DNA of 12,022 nt, taken from assembly GCA_019414725.1 (NCBI GenBank), contig DXLM01000022.1:28422-40443 (forward strand), in the 5' to 3' direction. Made by a program: the position numbers and the translations under genes. This document shows positions 7,437 through 12,022 of the stretch, in pieces. Below the pieces are notes generated by a model, which had not been told where the DNA came from, did no database searches, and worked only from the letters and a program-made list of their open reading frames with translations. The first letter of the stretch is position 1; the number at the start of each line of letters is the position of its first letter. The DNA comes from Bacteroides sp. Lineage in GTDB: Bacteria; Bacteroidota; Bacteroidia; Bacteroidales; Bacteroidaceae.

Positions 7437-8021
7437 ATGAAAATTAAGTTTATGGTCGCTGCAACCTTAATGGCAGCTTTAGTAACTACTACTTCTTGTG
7501 GAAACAGTAACAAACAGAGCCAGTCTGAAAAAACGGAGCAGGCGGCTCCGGCGGCATTGAGCATCGATAATCTGCTGGTGCATGCCGATTCACTGGCCAA
7601 CAAGGAGGTGACTATCGAAGGAATCTGCACACATACCTGCAAGCACGGAGCTACAAAAATATTCCTGATGGGTAGTGATGATACCAAAACGATTCGTGTG
7701 GAAGCCGGACCTTTGGGCTCGTTTGATACCAAATGCATCAACGCTATTGTCACAGTGACCGGAACGTTAAAGGAACAGCGGGTAGATGAAGCTTACTTGC
7801 AAAACTGGGAGGCTAAACTGAAAGCACAGACTGAAAAATCTCATGGAGAAACTGCTGCCGGGTGTGATTCGGAAAAAAAAGCACGCGGTGAAACAGCCAG
7901 CACCCCTGAAGCCCGTATTGCGGACTTTCGCGCAAAGATAGCAGAAAGAAAAGCTGCTACCGGAAAAGATTATCTGTCATTCTACTATATGGAAGCCAGT
8001 TCTTATGAAATCGCAGAATAA
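7437..8021 (+). CDS. lipoprotein with CxHxCxH motif, possible OB-fold
   Basis: Predicted 194-residue lipoprotein. The signal peptide ends TTS-C (Cys21), followed by GNSNK with no acidic run, so a periplasm-facing outer-membrane location is more likely than the surface. A low-complexity linker (22-40) precedes a small beta-rich domain (about 41-115), with EVTIEGICTHTCKHG, TKIFLMGSDDTKTIRVEA and NAIVTVTGTL; this strand order resembles OB-fold exported proteins such as the DUF4920 type (inference). Cys64, His66, Cys68 and His70 form a compact C-x-H-x-C-x-H cluster that could bind a metal or haem, or act in redox chemistry; Cys100 and Cys143 are further cysteines. The C-terminal 75 residues are charged and helical, with GETA occurring twice (137-140, 151-154). 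The gene begins 20 bp after the barrel gene and overlaps the next by 17 bp. Confidence 0.8.
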   Translation: MKIKFMVAATLMAALVTTTSCGNSNKQSQSEKTEQAAPAALSIDNLLVHADSLANKEVTIEGICTHTCKHGATKIFLMGSDDTKTIRVEAGPLGSFDTKCINAIVTVTGTLKEQRVDEAYLQNWEAKLKAQTEKSHGETAAGCDSEKKARGETASTPEARIADFRAKIAERKAATGKDYLSFYYMEASSYEIAE

Positions 8022-8580
8022 AGGTACTGCATTCCGCAAGTGGAGCCGGATCATCCATCGTGATCTGTCTTTCTTCTTTGCGGGAATGATTTTGATTTAT
8101 GCTATTTCGGGTATCGTGATGAACCATAGGGATAGCATAAATCCCCATTATACAGTTACACGAACGGAATATAAAATAACAGAGGATCTGTCGGACAAGA
8201 GCAAAGTTAATGAGAAGATGATTTTGACTTTGTTGGAACCGCTGGGCGAAGCCGGAAATTTTACTAAATATTATTACCCGGAACCGGATCTGATTAAGGT
8301 TTTTCTGAAAGGAGGCTCAAGTCTGGTGATTAACACCCGGACAAAAGATGCTGTCTACGAGGGGGTGAAGCGCCGTCCGCTGATCTCTTCCATGGTACAA
8401 CTCCATTTCAATCCGGGTAAGTGGTGGACTTGGTTTGCCGATGCTTTTGCTGTCTGTCTGATTATTATCACTGTCAGCGGTATAGTGATGATAAAAGGTC
8501 CTAAAGGATTGTGGGGCAGAGGAGGAATCGAGTTGGTGGCCGGTATCTTGATTCCTATTCTTTTCCTGGCGTGTTTCTAA
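8005..8580 (+). CDS. short PepSY-associated membrane protein
   Basis: Predicted 191-residue inner-membrane protein of the PepSY-associated TM type. TM1 spans about 21-40 (FFFAGMILIYAISGIVM), a periplasmic domain of about 100 residues follows, TM2 spans about 144-163, and a last hydrophobic stretch (176-191) ends the protein. IHRDLS with His18 before TM1, NHRDSINPHY with His41 and His48 after it, and LHFNPGKWWTW with His134 before TM2 are hallmarks of this family. In larger relatives such as FoxB/PiuB-type ferrisiderophore reductases, membrane His residues bind haem, so a haem or electron-transfer role is possible here (inference). It is far shorter than those 350-500-residue proteins. The ATG lies inside the end of the preceding lipoprotein gene (17-nt overlap, different frame), suggesting coupled translation. 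Confidence 0.82.
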   Translation: MKSQNKGTAFRKWSRIIHRDLSFFFAGMILIYAISGIVMNHRDSINPHYTVTRTEYKITEDLSDKSKVNEKMILTLLEPLGEAGNFTKYYYPEPDLIKVFLKGGSSLVINTRTKDAVYEGVKRRPLISSMVQLHFNPGKWWTWFADAFAVCLIIITVSGIVMIKGPKGLWGRGGIELVAGILIPILFLACF

Positions 8581-8607
8581 TAGCAAACGAAAAATGATTT
8601 ATAAAGC

Positions 8608-9495
8608 ATGAGTGCAATTATAGAATGTAAGAACCTGACCCATTATTACGGTCAACGCAAGATTTATGAGAACTTGAGTTTTGAAGTTCCTCAAGGGCGT
8701 ATCTTGGGGTTGTTGGGTAAAAATGGTACAGGGAAAACGACAACCATTAATATATTGAGCGGTTATCTTCAGCCGCGTTCAGGCGAATGTCGCATCTTTG
8801 GTGAGAACATTCAGACCATGAATCCTGCTTTACGCAGGAATATCGGTTTATTGCTGGAAGGTCATGTTCAATATCAGTTTATGAATATCACACAAATAGA
8901 AAAGTTTTATGCTTCTTTTTATCCGGGACAATGGAAAAAGGAGGCTTATTATGACTTGATGAATAAATTGAAGGTAGCTCCGGGGCAACGTATCTCAAGA
9001 ATGTCGAACGGACAGCGTTCGCAAGTGGCATTGGGACTGATCCTGGCACAAAATCCGGAGTTGTTGATTCTGGATGATTTCTCTTTAGGACTTGATCCGG
9101 GCTATCGCCGTCTTTTTGTGGATTATTTACGTGATTATGCCCGTTCCGAGAACAAGACTGTTTTCCTGACTTCCCATATTATTCAGGATATGGAGCGGTT
9201 GATTGATGATTGTATTATTATGGATTATGGCTCTATCCTTATTCAACAGCCTATTGAAACGTTGATGAAAGAGCTGAGAAGATATACTTGTACTGTGCCC
9301 GAGGGTTATCAGCCTCAGTTGCCGGCAACTTGCTATCATCCGGCTGTCATTCGTCAAACCTTGGAAACGTACTCCTTTTTGCCTCCCGTGGATGTGGAGA
9401 AACTGTTGAAGGAAAGTCAAGTTCCCTTTACTGGTTTGCAGCACGAAAATGTAAGTCTGGAAGATGCCTTTATCGGTCTTACCGGAAAGTATTAA
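8608..9495 (+). CDS. ABC transporter ATP-binding protein (ABC-2 type)
   Basis: Predicted 295-residue cytoplasmic ATPase that should pair with the permease encoded next. Walker A is GKNGTGKTT (37-45), the signature is RMSNGQ (131-136, a variant of LSGGQ), Walker B is LLILDD (152-157), followed by a D-loop-like SLGLDPG, and the switch His is His190 in TSH. Asp157 occupies the position normally held by the catalytic Glu, and the next residue is Phe instead of the usual Pro. The region expected to be the Q-loop reads IGLLLEG, with Glu84 instead of Gln. The C-terminal SLEDAFIGLTGK is the usual end of ABC-2 type (CcmA/YtrB/NosF-like) ATPases. No periplasmic binding-protein gene of importer type is adjacent. 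It starts 27 bp after the PepSY gene. Confidence 0.92.
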   Translation: MSAIIECKNLTHYYGQRKIYENLSFEVPQGRILGLLGKNGTGKTTTINILSGYLQPRSGECRIFGENIQTMNPALRRNIGLLLEGHVQYQFMNITQIEKFYASFYPGQWKKEAYYDLMNKLKVAPGQRISRMSNGQRSQVALGLILAQNPELLILDDFSLGLDPGYRRLFVDYLRDYARSENKTVFLTSHIIQDMERLIDDCIIMDYGSILIQQPIETLMKELRRYTCTVPEGYQPQLPATCYHPAVIRQTLETYSFLPPVDVEKLLKESQVPFTGLQHENVSLEDAFIGLTGKY

Positions 9496-9518
9496 TATGT
9501 AAACTAAATAGAAGAAAT

Positions 9519-10190
9519 ATGATACAAGCCATATTTTATAAAGAGTGGATAAAAACGCGTTGGTATTGGTTGCTGGCAACTCTTTTTATGATAGGGATCA
9601 CAGGATATTCCATGCTTCGTATTGGCCGTACCATTGCCATACAGGGAATCGATCATTTATGGGTAGTGATGGTCCAGAAGGATGCTATATTTATTGATTT
9701 GTTGCAATTTGTCCCTTTACTTATCGGTATCTTGCTTGCTGCCGTACAGTTTTTCCCCGAGATGCAACGTAAGTGTTTGAAGCTTACTTTGCATTTGCCT
9801 TATTCACAGAAGAAAATGATCATGTCAATGTTGGCCTATGGCGTACTTGCACTGGTGACCTGTTTTGCTATGAGTTTTATTATGATGGGAGTTTATCTGC
9901 CACAACATTTTACAAGTGAGTTGGTGCAGCGTGTTTTATTATCTGCGGCTCCATGGTTTTTTGCCGGATTTGCCGGTTATCTGCTTGTTTCATGGATTTG
10001 CCTGGAACCCACATGGAAGCGCAGGGTTTTGAATCTGATTATTGCGGCATTGATTTTCCGTGTCTACTTTCTGGCTCCGGGAGCGGAGGCATATAATAGT
10101 TTCTTGCCCTGTCTGACACTTTATACGTTGCTTGCCGCTTCTCTTTCGTGGATTTCTGTGGTACGGTTCAAGGCCGGTAAGCAAGACTAA
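9519..10190 (+). CDS. ABC transporter permease, six predicted TM helices
   Basis: Predicted 223-residue integral membrane protein. A positively charged N-terminus (MIQAIFYKEWIKTRWYW) leads into about six hydrophobic segments: roughly 16-34, 61-78, 104-125, 140-158, 171-190 and 196-213. The KEW-x-K-x-R opening before TM1 is characteristic of ABC-2 type permeases (NosY, GldF, YtrC-like). It lies 23 bp after the ATPase gene and almost certainly forms the transporter with it, probably as a homodimer of permeases. The frame stays open upstream to 9288, but that stretch overlaps the ATPase gene and codes for sequence unlike an N-terminus, so ATG 9519 is used. The direction of transport is not shown by the sequence; ABC-2 systems are usually exporters or periplasm-acting machines. 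Confidence 0.85.
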   Translation: MIQAIFYKEWIKTRWYWLLATLFMIGITGYSMLRIGRTIAIQGIDHLWVVMVQKDAIFIDLLQFVPLLIGILLAAVQFFPEMQRKCLKLTLHLPYSQKKMIMSMLAYGVLALVTCFAMSFIMMGVYLPQHFTSELVQRVLLSAAPWFFAGFAGYLLVSWICLEPTWKRRVLNLIIAALIFRVYFLAPGAEAYNSFLPCLTLYTLLAASLSWISVVRFKAGKQD

Positions 10191-10222
10191 TTGAATGTTT
10201 ATTATTAAAAAATCAAACAAAC

Positions 10223-11251
10223 ATGATTCGATTCAGCAAAATATTTTTTTATATTACCGTAGCTGTCCTGCTTGTATGGCAGTTGCCTTGGTGTTATGCT
10301 TTTCTCACACTGAAGCCTGTCAAAACTCCTTTTACTATGTATAGTTCCGTACTTGGTGATTTTGTTATTACACAACTAGATGAGAATAAGCAACTTCACC
10401 GCTATGATACGAAAGGCAATACATATACACAACAGCAGGTAGACAGTTTGTTGCCTTCTCTCTATGTGCGCCAGCTTACGGCGGACGAACGTTTCCCTGA
10501 TACCATTTGTGGTAAGGCAGTTAGTCCGAAAGATATTCAATTGACAAACTTTACTTTCAAGAGTGTGCCGTCAGCCATCAATGCTCCCCAGACAGGACTC
10601 TATTTTCTGATGGAGTCCATGTCCAAACGGGTGGATTTGAAAATGCCCGAAGATGCATTCCGTTTTACCGATAAAGGTATAGAATTTATTCGTATGGAAA
10701 CGAATTGTATCGATGAGGCGAAAAGCAAATTGTTTACGGATATGCTGGTTCAGAAAGGGTTTGCTTTTCCTGCATGCTATGCTTCGGGCAATCCAACTAC
10801 TCGTAAAGACTATGATGAGGGATATCTGGTTTTAGATGCCAACCATAAATTGTTCCATCTGAAGTGCACCAAAGGACGTCCGTATGTGAAAGCTATTCAG
10901 TTGCCTGAAGGAGTCTTGCCGGAATATGTGTTTATTACTGAATTCCGTAGCCGTCGGACTTTGGGGTATATGGTAGATAGCAAGCATCATTTTTATATTA
11001 TCAATAGTGATGGAAGTTTGGTGAAATCAGCTCTCCCCGGTTTCGATCCGGCAAAAGATGAGTTGACCATCTTTGGAAATATGTTTGACTGGACTGTAAA
11101 GTTATCGACAGATAAAGATGATTATTACTATGCTTTGGATGCTACAGATTATTCACTGATTAAAGAACATGCCTATAAAGATATCCGCCGTTCTGTTCCG
11201 GGGTTGTCTTTTACATCTCCAGATGACAAATTTGTAAAACCTCGTTTTTGA
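10223..11251 (+). CDS. DUF4857 family membrane-anchored periplasmic protein
   Basis: Predicted 342-residue protein that I recognise as DUF4857-like, a Bacteroidetes family of unknown function. Residues 7-29 are one hydrophobic segment without a convincing cleavage site, so it is probably an N-terminal anchor with a periplasmic domain of about 310 residues. That domain is beta-rich and shows repeated strand-turn patterns (YLVLDANHKLFHLKCTKG, HHFYIINSDGSLVKS, YYYALDATDYSLIKEH) reminiscent of propeller-like blades (inference). Cys94, Cys159, Cys183 and Cys212 are in the exported part. It starts 32 bp after the permease and ends the operon, so it is a likely periplasmic partner of the ABC pair, in the way that NosD accompanies NosFY by position; no sequence relationship is claimed. 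Confidence 0.82.
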   Translation: MIRFSKIFFYITVAVLLVWQLPWCYAFLTLKPVKTPFTMYSSVLGDFVITQLDENKQLHRYDTKGNTYTQQQVDSLLPSLYVRQLTADERFPDTICGKAVSPKDIQLTNFTFKSVPSAINAPQTGLYFLMESMSKRVDLKMPEDAFRFTDKGIEFIRMETNCIDEAKSKLFTDMLVQKGFAFPACYASGNPTTRKDYDEGYLVLDANHKLFHLKCTKGRPYVKAIQLPEGVLPEYVFITEFRSRRTLGYMVDSKHHFYIINSDGSLVKSALPGFDPAKDELTIFGNMFDWTVKLSTDKDDYYYALDATDYSLIKEHAYKDIRRSVPGLSFTSPDDKFVKPRF

Positions 11252-11270
11252 TGTGAATTTGGCAGGGGAA

Positions 11271-11405
11271 GTCTGATATTAAAATGTATATTAGTTCGAA
11301 CAGACCGAAAACAACTAGGTAAAGGGGCTATCATGTTAGGCATCAGCTAACTCTACCTTCTGTGAGATACTGCAAATACGGGATTATATAATTGTGCGGA
11401 CAGAC
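11271..11405 (+). other. operon 3' region with inverted repeats, possible structured RNA
   Basis: Between the last stop and the terminator there is no ORF of note, but several complementary segments occur: GTCTG (11271-11275) with CAGAC (11301-11305), and the nested pair AGGTA (11317-11321)/TACCT (11354-11358) enclosing GTTAG (11335-11339)/CTAAC (11347-11351). A structured 3' UTR or a small RNA ending at the terminator is possible. The arms are only 5 bp each and I see no strong promoter, so certainty is low. Confidence 0.25.
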
Positions 11406-11436
11406 AGGAGGGCGTGAAAACAGCCTTCCTTTTTTT
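11406..11436 (+). terminator. Rho-independent terminator of the operon
   Basis: AGGAGGGC (11406-11413) pairs with GCCTTCCT (11423-11430), giving an 8-bp stem with one G-T pair and a 9-nt loop, followed by a T-tract to 11436. It is the first good terminator after the DUF4857 gene, 155 nt past its stop. Confidence 0.75.
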
Positions 11437-11763
11437 GATAATATTTAAGATACAGGGATTTGATCTAGTTTTTCTTGCTCGTCAATTTTATATTATGATA
11501 ATCGTTCTTTGAGTATATGCAGGATAAAACAGGTTGTTGAATTTTGCTTGTTTTTAAATTTTCAAAAATGCCAGATTGCATATAAATAATCTTCGTTTTG
11601 ACCTCCTTTTATCCTAAACCAACTCTTAATTGTATAACCGATTTATGATTTAAAGAACCAATTTCATTCCGTAATTTTAGACAATTATTTGCAATACTTT
11701 TGATTGATATTGAAAAATAGGAGGGGGTGGGTCATCAGTTAAACGAATGAAATTACTGGAAAT
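11437..11763. other. non-coding AT-rich spacer between convergent units
   Basis: About 330 bp with no credible coding frame. It contains a lone -7-like TACTTTTG at 11695-11702 (+) without a matching -33 element, and a perfect 10-bp inverted repeat AATTTCATTC (11660-11669)/GAATGAAATT (11745-11754) separated by 75 bp. Neither is convincing as a functional site. Confidence 0.5.
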
Positions 11764-11798
11764 AAAAATCCCTATAACTGCAATGGTTACAGGGATTT
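11764..11798 (-). terminator. Rho-independent terminator of the GGGtGRT gene
   Basis: AAATCCCT (11766-11773) and AGGGATTT (11791-11798) form the stem, extended past one A/C mismatch by TAAC/GTTA, with a 7-nt loop. Read on the minus strand the stem ends in a T-run (complement of AAAAA at 11764-11768). It starts 21 nt after the stop codon of the minus-strand gene. The plus-strand side has a weaker T-rich tail and could act to some degree in both directions. Confidence 0.75.
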
Positions 11799-11819
11799 AT
11801 ATATTAGCAATGTATTATA

Positions 11820-12022
11820 TTACTTGCTCAAAGCAGTAGCAACGTCAACTGCGCAAGCTACCGTACAACCTACCATCGGGTTGTTACCGATACCTAGGAA
11901 TCCCATCATTTCTACGTGAGCAGGAACTGATGAAGAACCAGCGAACTGAGCGTCTGAGTGCATACGACCCATAGTGTCCGTCATACCGTAAGAAGCAGGA
12001 CCGGCAGCCATGTTGTCCGGGT
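11820..12022 (-). CDS. GGGtGRT family protein, C-terminal part (partial)
   Basis: The last 66 residues of a protein cut by the window edge, ending with TAA at 11822-11820. The visible part begins PDNMAAGPASYGMTDTMGRM and continues with HSDAQFAGSSSVPAHVEMMG and GIGNNPMVGCTVACAV, which I recognise as the highly conserved C-terminal region of the GGGtGRT protein family (about 330 residues, widespread in anaerobic bacteria, function not established). The name-giving glycine-rich motif lies just upstream, outside the window. The Met at 12011-12009 is internal, because the frame stays open to the edge and the family sequence continues through it. The C-terminus carries two Cys within a small-residue segment (GCTVACAV). 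Codon choice suggests a well-expressed gene (inference). Confidence 0.8.
   Translation of the reverse strand, partial: PDNMAAGPASYGMTDTMGRMHSDAQFAGSSSVPAHVEMMGFLGIGNNPMVGCTVACAVDVATALSK

Noticed and set aside
9288..9518. N-terminal extension of the permease frame to an upstream ATG at 9288.
   Set aside because: It lies entirely inside and just after the ATPase gene and codes for low-quality sequence; the ATG at 9519 begins a typical ABC-2 permease N-terminus.
11294..11301. GTTCGAAC as part of a tRNA T-arm or an integration site.
   Set aside because: The surrounding sequence has no acceptor or anticodon arm on either strand, and no integrase or flanking repeat is visible.
11660..11754. Perfect 10-bp inverted repeat as mobile-element ends.
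   Set aside because: Only 75 bp lie between the arms, there is no transposase and no target duplication; it is AT-rich and may be chance.
1..12022. CRISPR array, complete insertion sequence or rRNA/tRNA genes.
   Set aside because: No regularly spaced repeats, transposase-like proteins or RNA gene structures were seen.

Overview
The window looks like a chromosomal segment of a gut Bacteroidales (Bacteroides/Phocaeicola type). The reasons are promoters of the TTG-N20-TAnnTTTG form, a lack of strong Shine-Dalgarno sequences before most genes, lipoproteins with acidic residues straight after the lipidated Cys, a TonB-dependent receptor with an N-terminal carboxypeptidase-regulatory-like domain, and families largely confined to that phylum (DUF4876, DUF6850-type barrel, DUF4857). 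Family names were assigned by recognition, without a database search.

Layout. Positions 3-518 (+) encode a small thioredoxin-fold (TlpA-like) lipoprotein, probably the end of a unit that begins outside the window. Two small AT-rich genes of unknown function lie on the minus strand at 652-1014 (secreted protein) and 1114-1401 (tail-anchored coiled-coil protein), each with its own TATATTTG -7 box. A 454-bp gap (1402-1855) then holds divergent promoters. From 1856 to 11251 eight genes run on the plus strand with gaps of -17 to +38 bp, apparently one operon: TonB-dependent receptor, DUF4876 lipoprotein, second outer-membrane beta-barrel, Cys/His-motif lipoprotein, short PepSY-type membrane protein, ABC ATPase, ABC permease and a DUF4857 membrane-anchored protein. 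A 568-bp gap follows (11252-11819), with a terminator for the operon and another for the opposing gene. The window ends inside the C-terminal part of a GGGtGRT-family protein on the minus strand.

How the genes may work together (inference). The operon covers every envelope layer: a TonB-driven receptor and a second barrel in the outer membrane, a probably surface-exposed lipoprotein, a second lipoprotein with a CxHxCxH motif, a two- to three-helix PepSY-type protein whose His residues flank the helices, and an ABC-2 type ATPase/permease pair with an anchored periplasmic protein. No SusD, glycosidase or polysaccharide-sensing regulator is present, so a polysaccharide locus is unlikely. Uptake and handling of a metal, haem or metallophore is the simplest reading, because PepSY membrane proteins often accompany such systems, but the substrate cannot be read from the sequence.
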